Assembly (NCBI RefSeq): GCF_900547205.1
Contig: NZ_URFY01000002.1
Coordinates: 121,141-185,140 of the forward strand
Source: an uncultured Bacteroides sp.
GTDB lineage: Bacteria > Bacteroidota > Bacteroidia > Bacteroidales > Bacteroidaceae
Length of the DNA: 64,000 nucleotides
Direction of reading: 5' to 3'
In this document: positions 1 through 8,741 of the stretch, one piece after another
How positions within the stretch are numbered: the first letter of the stretch is position 1
Layout: each line of letters starts with the position of its first letter
Position numbers and translations under genes: made by a program
The notes under the pieces: generated by a model
What the model saw: the letters and a program-made list of their open reading frames with translations, nothing else
Told to the model about the DNA's origin: nothing
The model's database searches: none

Positions 1-1733
1 CTTGTTCTTTTACTTTTCAAACCACCAGAGGTTTGGGTGAAGTGTCCAACTTTAATATAGGAAATAATATCGTTGATATGAGCACAACGGATGTGTGGCA
101 ATTCTCACAAATCTATAAAATAGAAAGTATTGTACTACTATTACTTCTTTGCTTACTGACATACTATATAGTGTTATATAACGGGAGGCTGTTATCTCAC
201 GATAAATTCCAGCTTGCATTGCATATGTTGGATAAGAACCGGACTCCTTTGACGTTGATACGTAATCAATTGGAAGATATAGTAAACGAAAATCTTTCGG
301 AAAAGTTGTCCGGTAAGTTGGAAGAAACGCTCGAATACACGAATAACGTGATTGAATGTTATCAGAATGTTATAGCGCTTGATAAAATGGCTGAAAAGGC
401 CTTATCTAAGTTTTCTGTTATCGAGTGCGAACTTAATATTTTCATAGCTTCAATTATTGACCATTGTTGCATTTATGCCAAAACGCATCAAGTGCAATTG
501 AAGGTTAGGGAAAATAACGCTTATATCAATTGTAGGATAAATGAAACTATAATGAATGCTGCTATTCAGTGTCTTTTTTATAGGATCATTGAGCTTACAG
601 CACCTAAGGGATGCGTAAATATTGCAATATCACATACCACTGACCATTGGACACTAAGTGTGAGCAATGGTGAAGAGTGTGAAAAAGAAGCCAAGAATAT
701 GCTCTCGTCATTTATGTTATTGCCTATATACCATTATAGCAATTTTAAGGTTGTTAGGAGGTTAATTCGCCAGCATGGTGGGAAACTGATAAGTCGGAAT
801 TATGGCAGGGAAGTCAATCTTCATTTGACTTTACCAATAGATTGTCAATGCCAGGATAAGAAAACAGCAGTGATGCAGCTTCCTGTTTTACAGAATATAG
901 TTCAACCTTTTCAGAAAATACGAGCCGATTTGGAGAATGAAGTATTGAAAACAGATAAGAAAATACATATTCTATTGATGATGACCGATAAAAAATTTAG
1001 TGATTATCTGAGTGAAACTTTATCTGCTTTATTTAGGATATCAATTCTTGATGATCCGGAGATGATAGCTCGAAATATTACCCACCTGAATGCGGACATT
1101 ATCATTGTAGATGAAATAGTTGGTGGAATGTATGGTGATGAAATTTGTTCTATGGTAAAAGCAGATGAGAAAATGGCAAATATACCAATTATACTATTTC
1201 TAAAATCCAATGATAATGAAAGTTATCTTTCGCATATCAAAAGTGGTGCTGACAGACTGGAAAACAGGATGGTCAATATTTGCCGACTTAAGGCAGATAT
1301 ACAAATGCTTGTGGAAAACAGTGCCTCTTACCGAAAAAGGATAAAAGAACTCATAGCAAACAATAGGCCTGCAGTTTATTCGGAAGCAATCTACAAAGAC
1401 CAGCGTGACCGTGAACTTATGGAGAAAGTTTTAAAGTTACTGGAGGACCACCCGTTAGATGATAAATATACGGTGAAGCAGCTTGCCAAAGATGCTGGTC
1501 TGTCCCAAACTCTATTTTATAACAGGATAAAGGACATTACCGGATATTCGCCTGAGAGATTAATACTTTCCTTTAAAATGGATAAAGCTAGAGATTTACT
1601 GCTTACACGAAAGTATAAAATTGAAGAAATAGCTACTATGGTAGGATATGCCGACGGAAAATACTTCAGTAAGGTATTTAAAGAGATTTATAATGTATGT
1701 CCGCGTAAATATCTCGAGATGTACGCTAAGTGA
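1..1733 (+). CDS. Degenerate hybrid histidine kinase / AraC-type regulator (5' end outside window)
   Basis: The frame is open to the left edge of the window; the first in-window start is a TTG at 33, so the gene probably begins upstream. Domains in order (numbered from the TTG): one membrane helix (about 31-50), a HisKA-like helix, a weak ATPase-like region, a receiver-like domain (about 310-430) and a C-terminal AraC helix-turn-helix (about 465-566). The HisKA motif reads DKNRTPLTLI, so the phosphoacceptor His of the usual SHEFRTPLTLI is missing. The receiver keeps an Asp in IIIVDE but lacks the usual Lys-Pro near its end. The layout is that of Bacteroides one-protein hybrid two-component systems, which control polysaccharide loci from the inner membrane. 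I infer a regulator that no longer phosphorylates itself, or one in decay. The AraC part looks intact, so DNA binding is likely retained. No target operon can be named. Confidence 0.75.
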   Translation, partial: CSFTFQTTRGLGEVSNFNIGNNIVDMSTTDVWQFSQIYKIESIVLLLLLCLLTYYIVLYNGRLLSHDKFQLALHMLDKNRTPLTLIRNQLEDIVNENLSEKLSGKLEETLEYTNNVIECYQNVIALDKMAEKALSKFSVIECELNIFIASIIDHCCIYAKTHQVQLKVRENNAYINCRINETIMNAAIQCLFYRIIELTAPKGCVNIAISHTTDHWTLSVSNGEECEKEAKNMLSSFMLLPIYHYSNFKVVRRLIRQHGGKLISRNYGREVNLHLTLPIDCQCQDKKTAVMQLPVLQNIVQPFQKIRADLENEVLKTDKKIHILLMMTDKKFSDYLSETLSALFRISILDDPEMIARNITHLNADIIIVDEIVGGMYGDEICSMVKADEKMANIPIILFLKSNDNESYLSHIKSGADRLENRMVNICRLKADIQMLVENSASYRKRIKELIANNRPAVYSEAIYKDQRDRELMEKVLKLLEDHPLDDKYTVKQLAKDAGLSQTLFYNRIKDITGYSPERLILSFKMDKARDLLLTRKYKIEEIATMVGYADGKYFSKVFKEIYNVCPRKYLEMYAK

Positions 1734-1876
1734 ATAAATATTGGATGTATCTTAATTTGGTTGACTATAGTACTGGTAACAGAGAAAAAATCTTAGTAAT
1801 AGAATCTTGTCTGACAGCCGTGTCTCAATGGCACTGACACTTGGGTGTCAGACAAGTCATTTCTGCACTGTGATAA

Positions 1877-1981
1877 ATTTCCTTTGCCTGCGAGGATTTT
1901 TCTTCCTTTAAGAACTATCTGGTATATAACCGTGCCTTCACAGCAGCGGAAGCAAAAGCACTTTATGATAGTATGAAATAA
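1877..1981 (+). pseudogene. C-terminal remnant of a LamG/concanavalin-like domain gene
   Basis: A short open stretch ends in KNYLVYNRAFTAAEAKALYD plus SMK and a stop at 1979-1981. The pattern vYNRALtaeEikaLY is the typical last strand and helix of laminin-G-like (LamG) domains in Bacteroides secreted proteins. Nothing upstream in this frame continues the domain: a stop lies at 1874-1876. A good terminator follows at 2011-2050. I read this as the 3' tail of a gene whose body was deleted. Confidence 0.5.
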
Positions 1982-2010
1982 GACATACAGCATTACTGTA
2001 ATCTAAATTT

Positions 2011-2050
2011 AAAGGCAACAATTCTCTTTTGAAGATTAGTTGCCTTTTTT
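2011..2050 (+). terminator. Rho-independent terminator
   Basis: AAAGGCAAC at 2011-2019 pairs with GTTGCCTTT at 2039-2047 and is followed by a T run. It lies just after the LamG-like remnant, as expected if it once served that gene. Confidence 0.75.
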
Positions 2051-2204
2051 ATCATCTGTTTTTCTCCTTAATCTCCTCTACTGTTATAAAAGAATAATAA
2101 TCAGAAGTTTATCGTATTCCCGGGAATTAATGCCGTAACTTGCAAGAAAGGAAATCCTGTCTATTTTATCCCCGAATATAAACTATCCTAAAAAGAAATG
2201 AATT

Positions 2205-2336
2205 ATGAAAGGTCAAGAGAAAAAGAGAGAAGCAAAGAAAGACAAATCAGCCAATAAGACAAAAGTGTTGACTGAGTATCAGAGAGAAAAGCAGAGTAAG
2301 AGTGACAAAGGAATGAGTATAATACCTAAAACATAA
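2205..2336 (+). CDS. Small lysine-rich protein (43 aa), first gene of the GH130/GT4 operon
   Basis: ATG at 2205 opens a 43-residue frame, MKGQEKKREAKKDKSANKTK onward, ending IIPKT. It is very rich in Lys and Glu with no membrane segment or signal. Its stop (TAA, 2334-2336) overlaps the ATG of the GH130 gene at 2336 (TAATG), so the two are probably translationally coupled. An A-rich leader precedes the ATG, as is common in Bacteroides. I do not recognise a family. The coupling suggests either a leader cistron setting expression of the next gene or a small partner protein. It could also be a non-functional frame, but the exact stop/start overlap argues for translation. Confidence 0.55.
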   Translation: MKGQEKKREAKKDKSANKTKVLTEYQREKQSKSDKGMSIIPKT

Positions 2337-3367
2337 TGGTATATATAAAAAGAGAAGGTATTATTTTGGAAGGTACTTCACTAGAGTTTGAAAACGAAGG
2401 TGTGATGAATCCGGCGGTCATTGCCGAAGGAAATACGGTGCATATGTTTTATCGTGCAGTACGAAAAGGGAATTACTCATCTATCGGCTATTGTCGGCTT
2501 GAAGGTCCTTTGACTGTGGTACAGAGGGAAACAGGTCCCATATTGGCTTCCGAGTTCGATTATGAGTGCCAAGGGGTGGAAGACCCTCGAATCGTGAAAA
2601 TAGAAGACCTCTATTACCTTACTTATACAGCCTATGATGGATATAGTGCTGTCGGAGCTTTGGCGGTTTCTTCCGATTTGAGACATTTTGAGAAGAAAGG
2701 CATTATTACTTCCCAGATAACCTATCCCCAGTTCTGCGAACTGCTTCGTACGCAGCAAGCCATTATCAGCAAGTACTTTCGTTCCGGAAATAAACGGGAA
2801 GCGACGAACGAGAAAGGGCATCCGCTCTACATGATGGATAAGAACGTAGTATTCTTTCCCCGTAAAATCAACGGAAAGTTCTACTTTATGCATCGTATCC
2901 GTCCCGATATCCAGTATGTGGCGGTAGAGCGTCTTGATATGCTGACCAAAGAGTTCTGGAAAAGATACTATCAGAATTTTGCCAAGCGTATCCTGCTGGC
3001 ACCCTATCACGACCATGAATCGAGTTACATCGGAGCCGGATGTCCCCCGATAGAGACGAGCGAGGGGTGGCTGCTGATTTATCACAGTGTGTATGATACT
3101 CCTTCCGGCTATGTTTATTCTGCTTGCGCAGCTTTGTTGGATATAGACAATCCGGCTATTGAGATATCTCGTTTGCCTTATCCGTTGTTCACACCTGTGG
3201 CAGAATATGAACTGTCTGGTGTAGTCAACAGGGTTTGTTTCCCTACGGGCACCGCCTTGTTTGGCGACACTCTTTACATCTACTATGGAGCGGCCGACAA
3301 ATATGTGGCTTGCGTGTCTGTGCAGCTGACTGAGTTATTAGATGAATTAATAAAACAAATCAAATGA
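2336..3367 (+). CDS. GH130 family glycosidase / beta-mannoside phosphorylase-like protein
   Basis: A 343-residue five-bladed beta-propeller type protein. Family hallmarks are visible: MNPAVIAEGNTVHMFYRA near the N terminus, the GVEDPRI motif (about residues 78-84) that carries the catalytic Asp in GH130, FFPRKINGKFYFMHR (about 179-193) and GAGCPPIE (about 229-236). GH130 enzymes phosphorolyse or hydrolyse beta-1,2- or beta-1,4-linked mannosides. There is no signal peptide, so it should be cytoplasmic. It is coupled to the upstream small ORF by a stop/start overlap and overlaps the downstream glycosyltransferase by 4 bases (ATGA), so the three form one operon. The pairing with a GT4 enzyme suggests joint handling of one mannose-containing glycan, but the exact linkage cannot be read from sequence. 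Confidence 0.88.
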   Translation: MVYIKREGIILEGTSLEFENEGVMNPAVIAEGNTVHMFYRAVRKGNYSSIGYCRLEGPLTVVQRETGPILASEFDYECQGVEDPRIVKIEDLYYLTYTAYDGYSAVGALAVSSDLRHFEKKGIITSQITYPQFCELLRTQQAIISKYFRSGNKREATNEKGHPLYMMDKNVVFFPRKINGKFYFMHRIRPDIQYVAVERLDMLTKEFWKRYYQNFAKRILLAPYHDHESSYIGAGCPPIETSEGWLLIYHSVYDTPSGYVYSACAALLDIDNPAIEISRLPYPLFTPVAEYELSGVVNRVCFPTGTALFGDTLYIYYGAADKYVACVSVQLTELLDELIKQIK

Positions 3368-5559
3368 GAAAAATAATATGCATTACTACTTATCCTCCTC
3401 GTGAATGCGGAATAGCTACTTTCGCCCAGGACTTAATCCGGGCTATTCTGTCAAAGTTTGGCGATTCTTACTCCATAAAGATATGTGCAGTGGAGTCCGA
3501 TACGGAAAAATATACCTATACGGAAGATGTGGAATATGTCCTTAATACCTCGGATGTTTCTGCTTATGCTACCTTGACAAGGCAATTGAATGAAAATTCA
3601 GAAGTCAAAATGGTGTTCGTGCAGCATGAATTCGGGTTATATGCAGAGCAGGAAGAAGCCTTCCTGCAAATGCTGCAACAGCTTCTCAAACCTGTGATTC
3701 TTGTTTTTCATACAGTACTTTCACAACCTTCCCCCACTTTGTATCGGAGTGTGGGAAGAATGATGGCTGCCTGTGCAAATCTGGTAGTGATGACGCAAAA
3801 CTCCCAGAGTATTCTTCTTCGGGATTATCAAGCGGAGGAAGATAAGATTACGGTGATTCCTCATGGAACCCATTTGGTATCGTTCAGAGACAAGAGTAAA
3901 CTCAAAGATTTCTATCATCTATCGTTCAGACGTGTACTTTCTACCTTCGGTCTGCTGAGTCCCGGCAAAAGTATCGAAACAACTCTGGATGCCTTGCCGG
4001 CTATTGTAGAAGCAAATCCTTCCGTGATATTTCTTATTATCGGCAAAACGCATCCGGGAGTGTTGAGACTGGAAGGAGAGAAGTACCGTAGCTCGTTGGA
4101 AGCGAAAATAAAGGAGTTGCATCTGGAAGAACATGTGCTTTTTATTAATCAATATCTTGAACTTCCCGTCCTATTGGAATATTTGCAGTTGACGGATGTG
4201 TATCTTTTCACTTCGAGCGACCCGAATCAGGCAGTGAGCGGTACATTTGTATATGCGCTGAGTTGCGGGTGTCCGATTATAGCTACTCCTATTCCCCATG
4301 CATTAGAATTATTGAGTGATGATTCCGGCATTATCTTCGACTTTAAAAATTCGACGCAATTATCCGAAGCTGCCAATCATTTGCTTGCCGATGAAAAACT
4401 GAGGACCAAGATGAAACTTGTCGGCCTGCAGAAAACGGCGGCTACGGCTTGGGAAAATGTGGCTATTACTTATGCGTATCTTTTCCAGAAAACAGGCAGG
4501 GTGGATGAAGAATTGATATATTCTTTGCCTCCCATTGATACCTATCATATCCGGCGCATGAGCCGGCAGTGGGGAATTATCCAGTTCTCAAAAGGGAACC
4601 GTCCGGATAGCTCCACCGGATATACGTTGGATGATACGGCACGTGCATTAATTGCGATATGTCAGGTAGTTGCTTCGAGACAGGAGAAAGTGAAAGAACG
4701 GTACGTCAAGACTTATCTGAATTTTATCCGTTATTGTCAGCAGCCGGACGGGTCTTTTCTGAACTATGTAGATAAAGATGGAATATTCACTTCGCAGAAT
4801 GAAGAAGTGGGTCTGGACGATAGTAATGGACGGGCTATTTGGGCTTTGGGATATTTTATTTCTTGTGCCGGACATTTTCCTGCTTCGTGGAAGGAAGAGG
4901 CCGAAGCTGTTTTCAAACGTTCCTTCCAACTGTTGAACCGGATAGACTCTCCCCGTAGCATCGCCTTTATGCTTAAAGGTTTTTATTTTTATAGCCGCGA
5001 ATGTCCTTCTACGCAGACCGATGCGTGCATTTGGCTGCTGGCTAGCAAACTGGCCCAGTTATACCGTCGAACGGCAGAAGGTAATTGGAGATGGTTTGAA
5101 ACATACCTTACTTATGACAACGCTATTTTGCCGGAAGCTATGCTCTTGGCTCATCTGGCCATTGACAGAGATGAGTATAAAGAAATAGCTCATGAATCTT
5201 TCGAGTTTCTATTGAAGAAGGTATTTGTCGGGAACCGTATTCAGGTGGTTTCCAATCAAGGCTGGATGCATAAGGGGAAAAGCAGCCATGGATTTGGAGA
5301 ACAACCCGTAGACGTGGCAGGAATGGTAATGGCTCTGAAAACCTTTTACCAGACCTTTAAGGAGGAAAAATATCTCCGTATGCAGAAAGATGCTTTCAAT
5401 TGGTTTTTGGGAAATAACCATTTGCATCAGATTGTTTATAATCCGGCTACCGGAGGTTGTTATGACGGACTGGAAGAAAACAACATCAATCTGAATCAGG
5501 GAGCGGAATCTACTGTTTGCTATTTAATGGCGCGGCTTTCTCTTTTATCCGATTCGTAA
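3364..5559 (+). CDS. GT4-type glycosyltransferase fused to a C-terminal alpha-helical domain
   Basis: A 731-residue cytoplasmic protein. The N-terminal half (1 to about 385) is a GT-B fold glycosyltransferase of family 4. It starts MRKIICITTYPPRECGIATF, with the acceptor-side glycine motif, and carries a C-terminal nucleotide-sugar region (SGTFVYALSCGCPIIATP, about 289-306). The second half (about 395-731) is rich in regularly spaced Trp/Tyr/Gly helices (GYTLDDTARALIA, GLDDSNGRAIWALGYF, GFGEQPVDVAGMVMA), resembling the (alpha/alpha) toroids of glycoside hydrolases and lyases. It overlaps the GH130 stop by 4 bases. A transferase with a toroid on the same chain, made together with GH130, suggests a linked synthesis/breakdown pair for a mannoside. 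The acceptor is unknown. Confidence 0.82.
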   Translation: MRKIICITTYPPRECGIATFAQDLIRAILSKFGDSYSIKICAVESDTEKYTYTEDVEYVLNTSDVSAYATLTRQLNENSEVKMVFVQHEFGLYAEQEEAFLQMLQQLLKPVILVFHTVLSQPSPTLYRSVGRMMAACANLVVMTQNSQSILLRDYQAEEDKITVIPHGTHLVSFRDKSKLKDFYHLSFRRVLSTFGLLSPGKSIETTLDALPAIVEANPSVIFLIIGKTHPGVLRLEGEKYRSSLEAKIKELHLEEHVLFINQYLELPVLLEYLQLTDVYLFTSSDPNQAVSGTFVYALSCGCPIIATPIPHALELLSDDSGIIFDFKNSTQLSEAANHLLADEKLRTKMKLVGLQKTAATAWENVAITYAYLFQKTGRVDEELIYSLPPIDTYHIRRMSRQWGIIQFSKGNRPDSSTGYTLDDTARALIAICQVVASRQEKVKERYVKTYLNFIRYCQQPDGSFLNYVDKDGIFTSQNEEVGLDDSNGRAIWALGYFISCAGHFPASWKEEAEAVFKRSFQLLNRIDSPRSIAFMLKGFYFYSRECPSTQTDACIWLLASKLAQLYRRTAEGNWRWFETYLTYDNAILPEAMLLAHLAIDRDEYKEIAHESFEFLLKKVFVGNRIQVVSNQGWMHKGKSSHGFGEQPVDVAGMVMALKTFYQTFKEEKYLRMQKDAFNWFLGNNHLHQIVYNPATGGCYDGLEENNINLNQGAESTVCYLMARLSLLSDS

Positions 5560-6224
5560 TTATTGGAAGATAGAACATTCTTAAAAAGAGAATATTTACT
5601 CGGGTGGGAAAGGCTGTAATTGCATATGGATAGGAAGAAGAAACGAATATCTCCAGCATTTGCAGAAACGGATTTATTGCATGATAATATTAGGAGCGCT
5701 TCTGGAATAAATAGTATTCATTTGTCGTTTTAATGCTTCCTCTTTGAAAGGGATAGCCATGGATAATTCTTCTTTTTGTCATATTCTTCTTGTTCGATAT
5801 CTATGATGAACTAGGGAAAATATTAGCTTAAATAACCGTTTTATAGTTCCCTCACCGATGAATGAAAGGTTCCTCGGTGAGGAACGAAGTGTTCGACACC
5901 GAGGAACACTTCGTTTCATTGCTTGAAACGGATGATTTATAAGCATGAAAAGATGCATATATCACGCAGTTTTATACAGTATGAGAGTGTGTTTCTGCAT
6001 ATTGTTGCAGTTATTTATGCACTTTATTCTCTAGTTCGCTACTTTCAGGGTAGCTGACTTTCAATGTAATATTAAAAATAGAACACTTGGTCGGTAACGT
6101 AGAGAATAATAAATGTCCTGCCAATCTCGAGTCTTATCTACAAACGGCGACGGTTCGTCTCATTTGAAAAATGAGCGAAACTATATCTCCTATCTTCGTG
6201 TCGAAATTAAAAACAAAATAAGTC
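5560..6224. other. Long intergenic region (665 bp) holding a dyad-repeat array and a hairpin
   Basis: No convincing gene. It holds the 22-bp dyad array (5846-5934) and a hairpin CTCATTT/AAATGAG (6159-6175) ahead of the TonB receptor. TATCTTCG (6191-6198) is a near match to the -7 element but lacks a well-spaced -33 TTG. The rest is AT-rich and unremarkable. Confidence 0.5.
5846..5934. repeat. Array A: 22-bp-period dyad-symmetric repeats
   Basis: Three exact-period units of a 17-bp dyad plus 5-bp spacer: GTTCCTCGGTGAGGAAC at 5869, GTTCGACACCGAGGAAC at 5891 and GTTTCATTGCTTGAAAC at 5913, with spacers gaagt, acttc and ggatg. Units 1 and 3 have perfect 6-bp arms of different sequence; unit 2 is imperfect. 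A looser GTTCCC... start lies at 5846, one base out of register. The reverse complement of unit 3 is nearly identical to units of array B at 27949-27987. Confidence 0.8.
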
Positions 6225-8702
6225 ATGAAGATGAATAAAACTATGTTGTTGGAGAAAGTAGCTACCCGTTCGGGAATATCAGTAGACGAATGTGGGCTAG
6301 TGCTTAAAACGTTCGAAAGAGTTTTAACCGAAGAACTCACACGGAAAATGTATCGTTATGGAGGATGTATACTATTATTAATCGCTCTGTTTGTATCCGT
6401 AGCAGCTTTCGGGCAAACATCGGGGCGTCAAGGACGCCCGGTTCAGACAATTCGCGGGATTGTAGTAGATGGAGATTCCAAATACCCTATACCGTATGCA
6501 ACAGTGAAATTGTCAGCCAAAGAAGGAGTGGGGACTACTACAGACAGTCTCGGACGTTTCGCCATTCGGCAGGTTCCTGTCGGCAGGCATACCATAGAAG
6601 CAGCCTTTATGGGTTATGAGCCCGGTATCTTCAGGGAAATACTCGTCACTTCCGCCAAGGAAGTCTATCTGGAAATACCGCTCAAGGAGAGTGTGAACGA
6701 ACTGAATGAAGTCGTCATCCGGGCGCGCACCAACAAAGAGGAAGCGATGAATAAGATGGCCACCACCGGAGCACGCATACTGAGTGTGGAAGAAGCGAGC
6801 CGTTATGCCGGTGGTTTTGACGACCCTGCGCGTCTGGTTTCCGCTTTTGCCGGAGTGGCTCCCAGTGTTTCTTCCAATGGAATTTCCATTCATGGCAACG
6901 CACCCCATCTGCTGCAATGGAGACTGGAAGACGTAGAAATCCCCAATCCCAATCACTTTGCAGATATTGCTACCTTGGGTGGAGGTATCCTTTCTTCCCT
7001 TAGCTCACAGGTGCTCGGAAATTCCGATTTCTTCACCGGAGCTTTCCCGGCAGAATACGGAAATGCAGTATCCGGTGTGTTCGACATGAAGCTGCGCAAC
7101 GGTAATAATCAAAAGAACGAAAATACTTTTCAGGTAGGTATCATGGGAATCGACGTTGCTTCCGAAGGGCCTTTGAGCAAGAAGCATAAAGCATCTTATA
7201 TCTTCAATTACCGTTATTCAACAACAGGGCTGCTGAATCTTGACGGAGGAACGATGGATTATCAGGACCTGAACTTCAAACTGAACTTCCCGACGAAGAA
7301 AGCCGGAACATTCTCCGTATGGGGAACCAGCCTGATAGATAAATTCAAGAGTGACATGGAGCGTGACACCGAGAAATGGGAATACTTCGGCGACCGTAGC
7401 GAGTCGAAAGACAAACAATACATGGCAGCCGGAGGTATCAGCCACCGTTATTTCTTCAACAATGACGCATCATTGAAGACGACCGTTGCCGCCACTTATT
7501 CGCAACTGGACGGAGGAGCTTCCATGTACAATACCGCCTTGAAGTCCACTCCCTACATGGAACTCGAATCGAAGCACACCAACCTGATACTGACATCTAC
7601 TTTCAACCGTAAATTCAGCAACCGGTTTACCAATAAGACGGGATTCACCTACACCGCCATGTTCTACAACATGAACCTTGCCATAGCTCCTTATGAAGCC
7701 CAATTACTCGAAACCGTATCTCAGGGTGACGGCAACACGAGCCTGATTTCTGCCTATAACAGTTCTTCCGTAGGATTGAGCGACCGATGGACTCTTAATG
7801 CCGGTATCTACGGTCAGTTGCTGACACTGAATAACAAATGGTCCGTCGAACCCCGTGCCGGACTGAAATGGCAGGCCACTCCGAAAACCACATTCGCACT
7901 GGCTTACGGAATGTATAGCCGCATGGAAAAGATGGATGTCTACTTTGTAAAAATGAAAAGTGCGGGAAACAAGTCCGTCAACAAAGACCTTGATTTCACC
8001 AAAGCGCAACACATCATGCTGTCCTTCGGCTACAAGATTTCTGACCGTATGAATCTGAAAATAGAACCTTATATCCAGTTCCTGCACGATGTGCCCGTGA
8101 TGGCGGACAGCTCTTATTCCGTCCTCAACCGTTCCGATTTCTACGTAGAAGACGCACTTGTCAATAAAGGAAAAGGACGTAATGTGGGAATCGACATTAC
8201 CCTCGAACGTTTCTTGGAGAAAGGACTTTATTACATGATTTCCGGTTCGTGGTTCGATTCCCGCTATCGGGGCGGAGACGGCAAGTGGTATAACACCAAG
8301 TTCAACCGCAACTACGTCATCAACGGACTGATAGGTAAAGAGTGGATGCTGGGACGCAATAAACAGAATATCCTCAGTGTCAATCTCAAACTGACCTTGC
8401 AGGGGGGCGACCGCTATTCTCCATACGATATGGAAGCGACGATGAATCACCCTGACAAGGAAGTGCAATATGATGAAACGAAAGCATTCTCCAAGCAGTA
8501 TTCGCCTATGCTTATCGGCAATTATACCGTCAGTTATCGTATCAACAAACGGAAAGTGTCCCACGAATTTGCCGTGAAAGGACTCAACTTCACCGGCGCG
8601 AAAGAGCACTACGGGCATGAATATAATGTGAATACCGGGGAAATAGATGCAACTGATGGCTCTACGGTACTGACAAATGTGAGCTATAAACTTGAATTCT
8701 GA
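6225..8702 (+). CDS. TonB-dependent receptor with HU-like N-terminal extension
   Basis: An 825-residue outer-membrane receptor without a SusD partner. Residues 42-65 (MYRYGGCILLLIALFVSVAA) look like a signal peptide. A carboxypeptidase-regulatory-like domain follows (about 75-160), then a plug (about 180-290) and a beta-barrel ending in a hydrophobic strand with terminal Phe. Residues 1-41 are different: MKMNKTMLLEKVATRSGISV and on to VLTEEL match the first two helices of HU/IHF proteins. Translation from 6225 would bury the signal peptide; a start at the ATG at 6348 would give a normal precursor. The following kinase/LytTR genes, starting 39 bp downstream, may respond to or control it. The substrate is unknown. 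This could be a gene fusion, a decayed HU gene upstream, or a regulatory leader. Confidence 0.85.
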   Translation: MKMNKTMLLEKVATRSGISVDECGLVLKTFERVLTEELTRKMYRYGGCILLLIALFVSVAAFGQTSGRQGRPVQTIRGIVVDGDSKYPIPYATVKLSAKEGVGTTTDSLGRFAIRQVPVGRHTIEAAFMGYEPGIFREILVTSAKEVYLEIPLKESVNELNEVVIRARTNKEEAMNKMATTGARILSVEEASRYAGGFDDPARLVSAFAGVAPSVSSNGISIHGNAPHLLQWRLEDVEIPNPNHFADIATLGGGILSSLSSQVLGNSDFFTGAFPAEYGNAVSGVFDMKLRNGNNQKNENTFQVGIMGIDVASEGPLSKKHKASYIFNYRYSTTGLLNLDGGTMDYQDLNFKLNFPTKKAGTFSVWGTSLIDKFKSDMERDTEKWEYFGDRSESKDKQYMAAGGISHRYFFNNDASLKTTVAATYSQLDGGASMYNTALKSTPYMELESKHTNLILTSTFNRKFSNRFTNKTGFTYTAMFYNMNLAIAPYEAQLLETVSQGDGNTSLISAYNSSSVGLSDRWTLNAGIYGQLLTLNNKWSVEPRAGLKWQATPKTTFALAYGMYSRMEKMDVYFVKMKSAGNKSVNKDLDFTKAQHIMLSFGYKISDRMNLKIEPYIQFLHDVPVMADSSYSVLNRSDFYVEDALVNKGKGRNVGIDITLERFLEKGLYYMISGSWFDSRYRGGDGKWYNTKFNRNYVINGLIGKEWMLGRNKQNILSVNLKLTLQGGDRYSPYDMEATMNHPDKEVQYDETKAFSKQYSPMLIGNYTVSYRINKRKVSHEFAVKGLNFTGAKEHYGHEYNVNTGEIDATDGSTVLTNVSYKLEF

Positions 8703-8741
8703 AAGAAAACCCCTATCTTCGTCACTTAAAACAAGTAAAAT

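Noticed and set aside
1793..1993. Minus-strand frame of 66 codons
   Set aside because: The plus strand here gives a recognisable LamG tail; the minus-strand product has no family features.
7704..8618. Long open frame (304 codons) on the minus strand
   Set aside because: It lies wholly inside the TonB receptor barrel, has no family features, and reflects codon use of the true plus-strand gene.
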